This document shows positions 41,612 through 50,082 of a stretch of DNA of 64,000 nucleotides, one piece after another. The notes below the pieces were generated by a model that was not told where the DNA came from, made no database searches, and worked only from the letters and a program-made list of their open reading frames with translations. Numbering within the stretch: the stretch's first letter is position 1; each line of letters begins with the position of its first letter. The stretch comes from an uncultured Bacteroides sp. (GTDB lineage Bacteria; Bacteroidota; Bacteroidia; Bacteroidales; UBA932): the NCBI GenBank assembly GCA_945874355.1, contig CAMCGB010000007.1, positions 60,431 through 124,430 of the forward strand, written 5' to 3'. The position numbers were made by a program, and so were the translations under genes.

Positions 41612-43483
41612 TTACGCTTCCTTGCTGTAGCGGGCGCTGTCTTTTATCAGGCCTTCAATCTCGGCGTTGAGGCCGCTTCTGCCTGAAAGTTCCTCCAGAT
41701 TGAAGTGGATGCGGAATCTCCACTTGTGCTTGGGATCGGCCGGCTGGTTGATTCTCTCCTGTGAGCGGTCGGCGCGGCGGAAAGCGGCGTCCAATGCCAC
41801 CCAGTCCTGGATGGGGAATATGGCAAGCATAGAAGGCGAAGCGAGGAACTCCCAGAGCATATTTCTGACCTGCCAAGGCTCAGGATCCGTCTCGCACTGC
41901 ATTCTGAGCGTCTCCATATCGTGGCTTGAGGTGGCGCATACGCTCAGCTCCTTCCAGCCTCCTTCGCTCTCCATACCCCTCATTTTAAGGGACAGAATCT
42001 TCTCGTGGTCCATCACTCCGCTCACGCAGTCGGGAACCATTCCGAGGTCCTCTCCGCAGGCGAGCATACCCGAAGCGCTGAGCAGCTCGGGAAGCTTCTT
42101 CTCGGCATTGCGCCTCCAGAAATCGTCGTGACGGTGATAGAAGAAGTCGTTGTACATCGCTCCGAACCTCTCCTGCTGCCACTGGGGCAGGGACTGCGAT
42201 GCGGGAGTGATGTAAGGCTGATACATACCGGGATGGCGGGGATCCTCGTGGAACAGGCCTTCGCGGGGCAGCTGGGCGAAATAAATCTCCTCGGCCGAGT
42301 AGGGGAGCGCGGGGTTGAAATGACCGTCAAGACCGCTTCTGCACTCGGCGGGAATCTCCCAGATGCGGAAGAATCCGAGTATATGGTCGATTCTGAAAGC
42401 GTCGAAGTACTCCGACATTTTCTTCAGACGGGCCTTCCACCAGGCGTAATTGTCCTTCTCCATCTCCTCCCAGTTGTAGGTTGGGAAGCCCCAGTTCTGT
42501 CCGTCCTTGCTGAAGAAATCGGGCGGAGCACCGGCTGTGGAGTCCAGGTTGAAGAGCTCGGGGTGCCAGTAGGCGTCGGCGCTGTCGGCGCTCACTCCGA
42601 TGGGAAGGTCTCCCTTGAGGGATACTCCCTTCGAGCGGGCGTAGCGGGCCTCGGCGGCGAACTGCTTGTCCAGATGGTACTGCATCCAGTAGTAATATTC
42701 CTTCTCAAGAGAGTCCCTCTTGGCGCAGAACAGGGCATACTCCTCGAGCCAGAACTCGTTCTCTTTGGCGAATTTCTTGAAGGCCGCGCTTTCCATATCC
42801 TTCTCTCCGCGGCTCTGGAAAGCCTTGCGGATATATTTCATCTTGGCCTTGAATACGGCGGGGTAGTCCACTTCGCTGAGCGAATTGAGGGCTTTCTGCT
42901 CCTTCTTGAAGGCCGCAGTTTCTTTAATTCCGAGGCTCTGCAGGTGCATATACAGCGGGTGCAGGGCGAAGGATGAAATGGGGCTGTAGGGATATGAATC
43001 CAGCCACTCTCCCTTGCGGGTAGTGTCGTTCACGGGCAGGAGCTGGATGATGCACTGGCCGGTGGAAGCGGCCCAGTCAATCAGGGGATGAAGGTCCTGG
43101 AACTCTCCGATTCCGAAATCCCTGGCGCTTCGGAGCGAAAAGACGGGAACTGCTGTGCCCGCTCCGCGGAAATGGGGCTTGTCGAACTTCGCGGCCTGAT
43201 GCTCGCGCGGGAAGGGGCAGCCCTCTATGGGGCACTCATTCCACTTGTCCTCAATCTCTTTGGCGAGCTTGGAAGAGTGGTTCTTCCACTCCATACGCCA
43301 GACAAGACCCTCGCGCATCACCACATAGTCGTAGCTCTTGAGGTCTGCGGCCTTGCAGTCCTTTACAAGCACGCTCCACACGCCGCCTTCGTTCCAGTCC
43401 ATAGGATACCTGCGGCCTCCGAGCCTGAGGCAGAGACTCTCACCCCACTCGGTCCAGTATTGGATTTTGAATATTACCTGCAT
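41612..43483 (-). CDS. malQ: 4-alpha-glucanotransferase (MalQ, GH77) with one N-terminal starch-binding module
   Basis: Cytoplasmic amylomaltase that rearranges maltooligosaccharides (623 residues, no signal peptide). A CBM20-like module occupies about 1-90. The GH77 barrel begins near 108 (GTAVPVFSLRS). Asp366 in FRIDHILGFFRIW is the nucleophile, Glu478 in ACGEDLGMVP the acid/base and Asp522 in SSHDMETLR the third carboxylate. Bacteroides MalQ usually carries two N-terminal modules and is near 890 residues, so this is a shorter form. It is last in the starch operon, and its ATG lies inside the end of the GH97 gene (10-base overlap). Confidence 0.94.
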   Translation of the reverse strand: MQVIFKIQYWTEWGESLCLRLGGRRYPMDWNEGGVWSVLVKDCKAADLKSYDYVVMREGLVWRMEWKNHSSKLAKEIEDKWNECPIEGCPFPREHQAAKFDKPHFRGAGTAVPVFSLRSARDFGIGEFQDLHPLIDWAASTGQCIIQLLPVNDTTRKGEWLDSYPYSPISSFALHPLYMHLQSLGIKETAAFKKEQKALNSLSEVDYPAVFKAKMKYIRKAFQSRGEKDMESAAFKKFAKENEFWLEEYALFCAKRDSLEKEYYYWMQYHLDKQFAAEARYARSKGVSLKGDLPIGVSADSADAYWHPELFNLDSTAGAPPDFFSKDGQNWGFPTYNWEEMEKDNYAWWKARLKKMSEYFDAFRIDHILGFFRIWEIPAECRSGLDGHFNPALPYSAEEIYFAQLPREGLFHEDPRHPGMYQPYITPASQSLPQWQQERFGAMYNDFFYHRHDDFWRRNAEKKLPELLSASGMLACGEDLGMVPDCVSGVMDHEKILSLKMRGMESEGGWKELSVCATSSHDMETLRMQCETDPEPWQVRNMLWEFLASPSMLAIFPIQDWVALDAAFRRADRSQERINQPADPKHKWRFRIHFNLEELSGRSGLNAEIEGLIKDSARYSKEA

Positions 43484-45660
43484 TCTTCAAATGATATTGC
43501 GAATCCGCCGCCCGGAGCCATCTTCACATTGATGCTGTCGGTGGAGGAAACAGTTTGTTCCGTAATCACATAAGCCTGAGGATTAGTCAGATAGTGTGCG
43601 TCCTCTGCGTCGGCGTAAATTCTGGCCTTGAACTGATGACCCTCGGGGAGGAAGTCCATCTTCAGGGTGAATTCCCTTGCGTTCTCGTCGGTCACACCTC
43701 CGCAGAACCACTGTCCGCTGCCCTTGGCTTTGCGCGCCACTATGATATAATCTCCGGGCTCTGCACAAAGATAGCGACTTTCCTGCCAATCTACAGCAAC
43801 ATCCTTGATAAATTGGAAGGCATCCATAAACTTGGAGTAGTGCTCAGGGGTGTCTGCGGCCATCTGCAGGGGCGAATACATAGTCAGATAGAGTCCGAGC
43901 TGGTTGGCTATGGTAGTGTTGACGTGAGAGTCGTTGCCGCACCACTCCTTGAGGTTCTGCTCGAAGATGCCCGGGGTGTAATCCATAGGGCCGCCGTTCA
44001 GACGGGTGAAGGGGAGGATGGTGGTGTGCTTGGGCTGTATGCCACCGAAAGCCTGATACTCAGTGCCCATTGCACTCTCATTGCCGATCAGGTTGGGGTA
44101 GGTCCTGCAAAGTCCTGTAGGCCTTACTGCCTCATGGGCGTTGACCATAATGTGATGGCGGGCGGCCTCGGTCACTGCATACATATAGTGGTTGACCATC
44201 CACTGGCCGTAGTGGTGCTCTCCGCGCGGCAGGATGTCACCCACATAACCGCTCTTGACGGCGTCGTAGCCGTAGCGGTTCATAAGCGAGTAGGCCTGCT
44301 CAAGGTGCCTTTCGTAGTTGCGCACGCTGCTCGAAGTCTCGTGGTGCATCACCAGAGTGATGCCCTTGGAGTGGGCGTAATCGTTCAGCGCGTCGATGTC
44401 GAAATCGGGGTAGGGAGTCACGAAGTCGAACACATAGTCCTTGCTGCAGTTGGCCCAGTCTTCCCAGCCGGTGTTCCATCCTTCGACCAGAAGGGCGTCG
44501 AAACCGTGCTCTGCGGCGAAATCTATGTACTTGCGCACATTCCCGTTGTTCGCGCTGTGTCTTCCGTTGGGAGTGGCCTTCGAGTAGTCGAAGTTGTCAA
44601 TCTTGACCGAAGGCACGTCGGTGTAAGCCCAGCTGCCCGCGCCGGCTATCATTTCCCACCACACACCCATATACTTGACGGGGTGGATCCAGCTCACGTC
44701 TTCCAGAGCGCAGGGCTCGTTGAGGTTCAGCACCAGACGGCTTGCGAGCTGCTCCTCGGCGCTGCGGGCCACTTGGACAGTTCTCCAGGGAGTGGTGCAG
44801 GGAGTCTGCATATAACCCTTCCAGCCTTGCGCGTCGGGGGTCAGGAAGGCCCTCAGGCTGTGCTTCTTGCCGTCCACCAGCAGATGCATGCAGGGATAGT
44901 CGAGCAGGGCGGCCTCGTGGATATTCACATAGTAGCCTTCGTCGCCCTTGAGCTGCAGGGAAGTCTGCACTCCGCTCGTGCTGAAAGGAGTCTGGGAGCT
45001 GTTGCCCCTCATATTGTTATGGAAATTCTTCTCTATTTCGCTCAGGCGGCACACTTCGTACTCATACTCCTGGGTGTCGAAATCGCCGGGAATCCACCAG
45101 GCGGTGTAGTCCGAAGCGAGAGCAAACTCGGTAAGCTCCTCCTTAATCACGAAATACACCAGGTCGCCGCCGGCGGGGAACTCGTAGCGGAGTCCCAGAC
45201 CGTCGTCAAAGAGGCGGAAACGTATGTCCATCAGCCTCGAGGTCCCCTTCTGCTGAAGGTGCACCAGCAGCTCGTTGTAGTGGTTGCGAATCGAAGCCTC
45301 CTCGCCCCATACGGGATTCCACACCTCGTCGAAAGAGCATGTGTCAACTCCGGTGAGGATGAAGTCGCGGTCGAAATCATAGCAGGGGCGGACATCGCTC
45401 TTGCTCACCGTGCCGTCCTTATAGTCAAGCTGTTCCGCCTTGACGGTGCCTCTGAGCTCAAAGCCCAGGCGGCTGTCGTTCAGAATCGGAGTCCCGTCGG
45501 CGCTGAGGCTGTAGAGAGCCACTCCGCGGGAGTCCAGCTTGAAGTTCATCTCCAGGGTGGAGTCGGGACTTTTCAGGGAGTACTGCTCCACAATCGTTGC
45601 TTTGGGTGCGCAGGAAAGGGCGCATACAAGAAGGGAAGAGAGTAAAATATATCTGTTCAT
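43474..45660 (-). CDS. susB: GH97 alpha-glucosidase, SusB-like
   Basis: Exo-acting enzyme releasing glucose from maltooligosaccharides (728 residues). The signal ends with lipobox VCALSC17. No acidic residues follow the Cys, suggesting a periplasmic-facing lipoprotein. It has a beta-sandwich N-domain, a barrel and a C-terminal beta-domain. Glu441 (MHHETSSS), Glu510 (NAHEAVRPTG) and Glu534 (GTEYQAF) align with SusB Glu439, Glu508 and Glu532. VKSGYVGD has Gly where retaining GH97 enzymes have a nucleophile Asp. Both facts point to the inverting, SusB type. Fifth of the downstream genes, 6 bases after the two-headed GH13. Confidence 0.92.
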   Translation of the reverse strand: MNRYILLSSLLVCALSCAPKATIVEQYSLKSPDSTLEMNFKLDSRGVALYSLSADGTPILNDSRLGFELRGTVKAEQLDYKDGTVSKSDVRPCYDFDRDFILTGVDTCSFDEVWNPVWGEEASIRNHYNELLVHLQQKGTSRLMDIRFRLFDDGLGLRYEFPAGGDLVYFVIKEELTEFALASDYTAWWIPGDFDTQEYEYEVCRLSEIEKNFHNNMRGNSSQTPFSTSGVQTSLQLKGDEGYYVNIHEAALLDYPCMHLLVDGKKHSLRAFLTPDAQGWKGYMQTPCTTPWRTVQVARSAEEQLASRLVLNLNEPCALEDVSWIHPVKYMGVWWEMIAGAGSWAYTDVPSVKIDNFDYSKATPNGRHSANNGNVRKYIDFAAEHGFDALLVEGWNTGWEDWANCSKDYVFDFVTPYPDFDIDALNDYAHSKGITLVMHHETSSSVRNYERHLEQAYSLMNRYGYDAVKSGYVGDILPRGEHHYGQWMVNHYMYAVTEAARHHIMVNAHEAVRPTGLCRTYPNLIGNESAMGTEYQAFGGIQPKHTTILPFTRLNGGPMDYTPGIFEQNLKEWCGNDSHVNTTIANQLGLYLTMYSPLQMAADTPEHYSKFMDAFQFIKDVAVDWQESRYLCAEPGDYIIVARKAKGSGQWFCGGVTDENAREFTLKMDFLPEGHQFKARIYADAEDAHYLTNPQAYVITEQTVSSTDSINVKMAPGGGFAISFEECR

Positions 45661-45666
45661 AGTCTT

Positions 45667-48639
45667 TTATTTGAATTCAATTACAAGGCTGCTCTTGCCG
45701 CCTACCACCATTCCTTCGGGATTGAAGGCCTCTCCTGTGAGCACATTGCGGCCCTCACCCTTGAGAACTCCTGTCATCTCGGCGTAGCTCTCCCAAGGCA
45801 GGACTCTCTCGCCGGGGTTATTGTTCACATACACGAATACGGCCTCATTATCGGTGTAGCGGAAGTAGGCGTAGGTGTTGTCGCGGCTGATGAAATGCCT
45901 GGTCTGGCCCTGCTGAACGGCCTCGGAAGTCTTTCTCCACTGGAAAAGGGTGCTGAAATAGTCGTGCAGGTCCTTCTGCGTGGGGTTGCTCTCCCAGTCC
46001 AGGGGCAGCTCGACCCTGAGCCCGCCGTGGCCCTGCGAGAGGTCGCGCGAAGTGACCATCAGCTCGTCGCCCGCGAAAATCTGCGGGAAGCCCCTCAGCG
46101 TGGCCATAAGGGTATAGACCAGCTTCATCTTTGCGGGATCCTTCTGGGCGATGTCTCCGATACGGGCTGTGTCGTGGTTGCCGGGGAATATCATCATATT
46201 CTGCACATCGGTGAAATACAGGTCGTTGGCTATCGAATCATAGACCTTGGTGATGCCCTCGTCCCAGCTCTCGGAGCTTGAGTTGATGCTGGCGGCGATG
46301 GCGCTCATCAGGCAGAAATCCATAATTGAAGGCAGGTTCGAGTTGAAGCCGTCCTTGTTGGGGTTATCCTTCTGCCAGTAAGCCACCTGGGGCACATTGT
46401 TGCTCCAAACCTCGCCTACGATGTTCATATTGGGGTACTCGTCGGTCACGGCCTTGCACCACTGCGACATAGGGTACTTTTCGTTATAGGGGTAGGTGTC
46501 CACCCTCAGGCCGTCCAGTCCGGCCCATTCAATCCACCATACAGCCCACTGCTTGAAATACTGGAGCAGATAGGGGTTGTCCAGATTCATATCGGGCATA
46601 GAGGTGTCGAACCATCCGCCGAGCATATTCTCGCGGTCAATCTCTGCGCAGTAGGGGTCGTTCTGGGCTGAGAATGCGCAGTTGGAGTGGGTGTATGAGG
46701 GCCACTGGTGAATCCAGTCCTGGAAAGGCAGGTCCTCCATCCACCAGTGGGCTGTGCCGCAGTGGTTGGTCACGATGTCCATAATCATCTTTATGCCTCT
46801 TTCGTGGGCCTGCTGCACCAGCTCGCGGTACTTGTAGTTGCTGCCGAAACGGGGGTCGATCTTATAGTAGTTCGAGCAGGCGTAGCCGTGATAAGAAGAA
46901 TTAGGCTCGTTATCCTCCAGCAGAGGGGTGTTCCAGATGGCGGTCATTCCGAGGCCGGCGATATAGTCCAGCTGGTCCTCAATGCCCTGGATGTCTCCTC
47001 CGTGGCGTCCGAAGAAGGCCTGATAGTCGGGCTTTTCGATGGTGCAGGGCGAAGCGTCATTAGTCTTGTCTCCGTTCACAAAACGGTCAGGCATAATCAG
47101 ATACACAGCATCTGCAGTTGAGAAACTCTGTCTCTGCGCGCTTCCTTCCTCCCTGTCGTAAATACGGTAGGGGACGCTGAAGCTCTGCTCTGCTTTGGTG
47201 AAACGCAGCCTCACTTCGCCGCTCTTTGCAGAAGGCGCGAAAGCGAGGTCCACAAACAGGTAGTTGGGGCTCTCGGCCTTGTGTATCTGCTTGATGCTCA
47301 CTCCGTTTCCTCCTTCGAGCGAGAGTTCCCACTCTGAGATGCCCTCGCCCTGGATGAGAAGCTGCAGAGGGGTGTTCATTCCCACCCACCAGCAGGGAGG
47401 CTCGACTCTTGAGACAAGGTCGGAAGAGCTGCTTATCTCCCAGCTCCAGGGAGCCTTGAGGCATACGCTTACCTTTACCCAATCGTCCCCGAGACTTCTT
47501 TTGAAGCAGAACTCGCTGTCTGTGCAGCTCAAAAGCTCAAAAGTGCTTTCGCAAGAGCGCAGCGCAGGATGGTCCCGCCTCAGGGAGTTGAGGTAACGGT
47601 AGAATTCGGTATAGGAATTAGTTTTATAGCTTTCAAGCGGGTCTTTCTCGAAGAAGGCGAAGCGTTTGTCGTTGCCCACTTCCTGTCCGGTGTAGATAAG
47701 GGGCTGGCTCTGGGGAAGGGTCCAGCACAGAACGGTCATAACCTGCCAGGCGTCCCCCATACGCTCGAACTCGGTTCCTGCCCAGGAGTTCTCGTCGTGG
47801 TTGGAGGTGAAGCACAGCCTGTGGGCCGATGCGGGGTACTCCCTGCTGTTCCACTCCAGATATGAAGCCAGGGAGTCGGCGCAGGCCTTGCCCTGGGCTA
47901 TGTCGTTAAGCAGATGGTGCAGCTTCCAGGAGTAGGAAGTGTCAAATCCGGCCTCGTGCAGCCAGGGGGTCTCTCCTTCGGCAAGGAAGTACAGAGGGCC
48001 GTATTCCTTGCGCAGAGCGGGGATGGTCTCCACCCAGAAGTCCTGGGGTACGATGTAGGCCATATCGCAGCGGAAGCCGTCCACTCCGCGGTCGAGCCAG
48101 AAGCGCATACACTCCTGCATCTGTGCGCGCATATCGGCGTTGTCGTAGTTCAGCTTTGCGATGTCCGTCCAGTCATATTCCACAACGGTATTACCGTTCT
48201 CGTCGCGCACGTACCAGTCCGCATCCTTTTCGCTTACCCAGGGATGGTCGGGCGAAGTGTGGTTGGCAACCCAGTCCAGGATAACCTTTAGGCCCAGGGA
48301 GTGGGCTTTTTCAACGAAAGCATCGAAGTCCTCAAGGGTGCCGAACTCGGGGTTGACGTCGCAGTAGTCCTTGATGGCGTAATATGAGCCCAGGGAGCCT
48401 TTTCGGCCCTTTTCTCCTATGGGGTAGATGGGCATAAGCCACACCACATCCACACCTGCGTCCTTGAGGGTGGGGAGGAGCTCTCCGGCAGCCTCAAGGG
48501 TGCCTTCCGGGGTCATCTGACGTGTGTTGAGTTCATATACTACGCCTTCGCAAACGCAGTCGGCGCTAGTCTTGGTAGTCTGGGTGCCGCAGGAAAGGGT
48601 GAGAGCGGCCAGAGCTAAGAACAGGAAAAACCGTTTCAT
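45667..48639 (-). CDS. Two-headed GH13 lipoprotein: amylase-like domain fused to SusA-like neopullulanase
   Basis: A 990-residue lipoprotein (lipobox LTLSC17, no acidic export signal after it, so probably periplasmic). Head 1 (about 30-400) has DWVANH at 122, nucleophile Asp192 in GFRCDMAY, acid/base Glu221 in FLAEGE, and Asp282 in TSNHDEN. A cyclomaltodextrinase-type N-domain (about 408-495, RVEPPCWWVGM) follows. Head 2 (about 505-910) has DIVTNH at 621, Asp714 in GLRVDTYPY, Glu743 in IVGEVW and Asp823 in FPGNHDT. A C-terminal beta-domain ends it. All six catalytic carboxylates are kept. SusA has only the second half of this layout. Operon position is between CotH (1-base gap) and GH97. Confidence 0.92.
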   Translation of the reverse strand: MKRFFLFLALAALTLSCGTQTTKTSADCVCEGVVYELNTRQMTPEGTLEAAGELLPTLKDAGVDVVWLMPIYPIGEKGRKGSLGSYYAIKDYCDVNPEFGTLEDFDAFVEKAHSLGLKVILDWVANHTSPDHPWVSEKDADWYVRDENGNTVVEYDWTDIAKLNYDNADMRAQMQECMRFWLDRGVDGFRCDMAYIVPQDFWVETIPALRKEYGPLYFLAEGETPWLHEAGFDTSYSWKLHHLLNDIAQGKACADSLASYLEWNSREYPASAHRLCFTSNHDENSWAGTEFERMGDAWQVMTVLCWTLPQSQPLIYTGQEVGNDKRFAFFEKDPLESYKTNSYTEFYRYLNSLRRDHPALRSCESTFELLSCTDSEFCFKRSLGDDWVKVSVCLKAPWSWEISSSSDLVSRVEPPCWWVGMNTPLQLLIQGEGISEWELSLEGGNGVSIKQIHKAESPNYLFVDLAFAPSAKSGEVRLRFTKAEQSFSVPYRIYDREEGSAQRQSFSTADAVYLIMPDRFVNGDKTNDASPCTIEKPDYQAFFGRHGGDIQGIEDQLDYIAGLGMTAIWNTPLLEDNEPNSSYHGYACSNYYKIDPRFGSNYKYRELVQQAHERGIKMIMDIVTNHCGTAHWWMEDLPFQDWIHQWPSYTHSNCAFSAQNDPYCAEIDRENMLGGWFDTSMPDMNLDNPYLLQYFKQWAVWWIEWAGLDGLRVDTYPYNEKYPMSQWCKAVTDEYPNMNIVGEVWSNNVPQVAYWQKDNPNKDGFNSNLPSIMDFCLMSAIAASINSSSESWDEGITKVYDSIANDLYFTDVQNMMIFPGNHDTARIGDIAQKDPAKMKLVYTLMATLRGFPQIFAGDELMVTSRDLSQGHGGLRVELPLDWESNPTQKDLHDYFSTLFQWRKTSEAVQQGQTRHFISRDNTYAYFRYTDNEAVFVYVNNNPGERVLPWESYAEMTGVLKGEGRNVLTGEAFNPEGMVVGGKSSLVIEFK

Positions 48640-48640
48640 A

Positions 48641-50077
48641 TTATTTGCAGTATTTATTTATGCTTGATGTCTTGACCTGGAAGTAATTGTTGCCTCCAAG
48701 CTGCAGAAGGCGGTATTCGCCGTGATTGCCCCAGGAAGCGGGCTTGTCTTCGAGCTGGCAGTCTTCCCCCGTGTCGTTGTCGATATACTCCGAAATCAGT
48801 TTGTGCCAGTTCCTGATTCTTTCCATACTGGCGTCATAGTAGAAAAGCCTCTCCGAAGCAGAGCAGAGCTTCAGCAGCTCCTGTTTGTAGATGTCGCGGA
48901 ACTCGCTAATTTGCAATATCTTATAGATGAGAGGGTTCTTATTTGAGTCGCCCCAGTTCAGGGGGTCCTGCCTTCCGGCATCGCTCTGGGCCCCGCACTG
49001 GGCGCTGGTCCCGAGGGTGTTGTCGTAGTCGTAGGGCAGGAGATAGAACTTGTAGGAACTCTTTTCTGTGGAGTCGAAATAGATGTAGTAATTGTTGCAA
49101 TTGTTCCAGTAGTCGTCCCACATTCCGCAGGCCACATTCACGGCGTAGGTTTTCAGCAGCAGGGGCACATCGCAGTGAGCGCCGATCCAATTCTTGAAGT
49201 CATCTCCGGACTTTGAGCGCAGGTTGGTGATGAAGTCCAGCAGCTGGGCCTTTGCCCCGGCCAGGTCGTCAGTATTGGTTTTCAGCTCATAAGTATGCTC
49301 AACCCCGTCGTCAAGGTCGGCTCCTATGTCCGCTCCGGTGTCGTTCAGGGTGGCCCCGTAGCGGCACTTCCAGAGGTTGCCCGCGGTAGAGCTGAACTTG
49401 CTCTTGCGCTCCTTCAGGAAGTCGTTATCTATGGGCTCAATCATATCATAGACTCCGTAATAGGCCTCCTTGCTGTCCCCTTCGACATGAATGAACAGGC
49501 GGCAGTATGAAGCATAGGAAGCGGTCCATACCCCGGCCCTGCGGAAGAGGTCGTAGCAGTACAGCTCCCGTACGTACATAGGGTCGTCCTTAAACCATTT
49601 CAAGGCTATCTTCTTGATTCCCTTGATTTTATGTGCGTCGTCCTTTACGAACTTGCGCAGGTTCAGCTGGAAGTGGCAGTGATGCCAGTCGGTCTGGTCC
49701 TTCTTGTGCATCTGTCCGCCCGAGCCTTCGGGGCGCCTGCGGGAGGTGTTGCCTTTGAGCCTGATGCCGGCGTCGCTGATGTTGAACTCGTCCCCGCCCT
49801 TTATGAAGCGCACGTCACACTTGACCTGCTCGTCAGTATTGGGGTCGCGGTCGTATTTGCTCAGAAGAGAGTTCCATTCGCTCAGCTTGAAGCTCAGATG
49901 AATCTCTGGAAGTACCTCCAGATCATACACATACGCAGTGCCCTCTTTCTGCTCGATGTTTTCTCCTCCGCCTGTCTGAGAGTTGTCCGGAGTGTCGGGC
50001 GAAGAGCCTATCTTCTCGCAGGACAGCACAAACAAGAGGGAACAGAACACCAGAATAAGGGAAGAGAGCCGTCTCAT
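48641..50077 (-). CDS. CotH kinase family lipoprotein
   Basis: A 478-residue lipoprotein (lipobox FVLSC20 followed by EKIGSSPD) with a CotH domain. Recognisable parts are DAGIRLKGNTSRR near 115, FQLNLRKFVKDDAHKIKGIKKIALKW near 150-175, the helix MYVRELYCYDLFRRAGV near 180, YYGVYDMIEPIDNDFL near 225, and LLPYDYDNTLGTSAQ near 350, where CotH kinases carry the metal-binding Asp-x-Asp. Bacterial CotH proteins phosphorylate protein substrates in spores. In this family the targets are unknown. It is inside the starch operon with 5- and 1-base gaps on either side, so it is coexpressed with secreted amylases. The substrate is not predictable from sequence. Confidence 0.85.
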   Translation of the reverse strand: MRRLSSLILVFCSLLFVLSCEKIGSSPDTPDNSQTGGGENIEQKEGTAYVYDLEVLPEIHLSFKLSEWNSLLSKYDRDPNTDEQVKCDVRFIKGGDEFNISDAGIRLKGNTSRRRPEGSGGQMHKKDQTDWHHCHFQLNLRKFVKDDAHKIKGIKKIALKWFKDDPMYVRELYCYDLFRRAGVWTASYASYCRLFIHVEGDSKEAYYGVYDMIEPIDNDFLKERKSKFSSTAGNLWKCRYGATLNDTGADIGADLDDGVEHTYELKTNTDDLAGAKAQLLDFITNLRSKSGDDFKNWIGAHCDVPLLLKTYAVNVACGMWDDYWNNCNNYYIYFDSTEKSSYKFYLLPYDYDNTLGTSAQCGAQSDAGRQDPLNWGDSNKNPLIYKILQISEFRDIYKQELLKLCSASERLFYYDASMERIRNWHKLISEYIDNDTGEDCQLEDKPASWGNHGEYRLLQLGGNNYFQVKTSSINKYCK

Positions 50078-50082
50078 AAGTA

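Noticed and set aside
42005-42976. 323-residue plus-strand ORF antisense to malQ
   Set aside because: Shadow of malQ, which retains its three catalytic residues; no start context or family motif.
43555-45645. 696-residue plus-strand ORF antisense to GH97
   Set aside because: It mirrors the GH97 frame, has no signal, motif or promoter, and GH97 carries all catalytic residues; it is a shadow produced by codon use.
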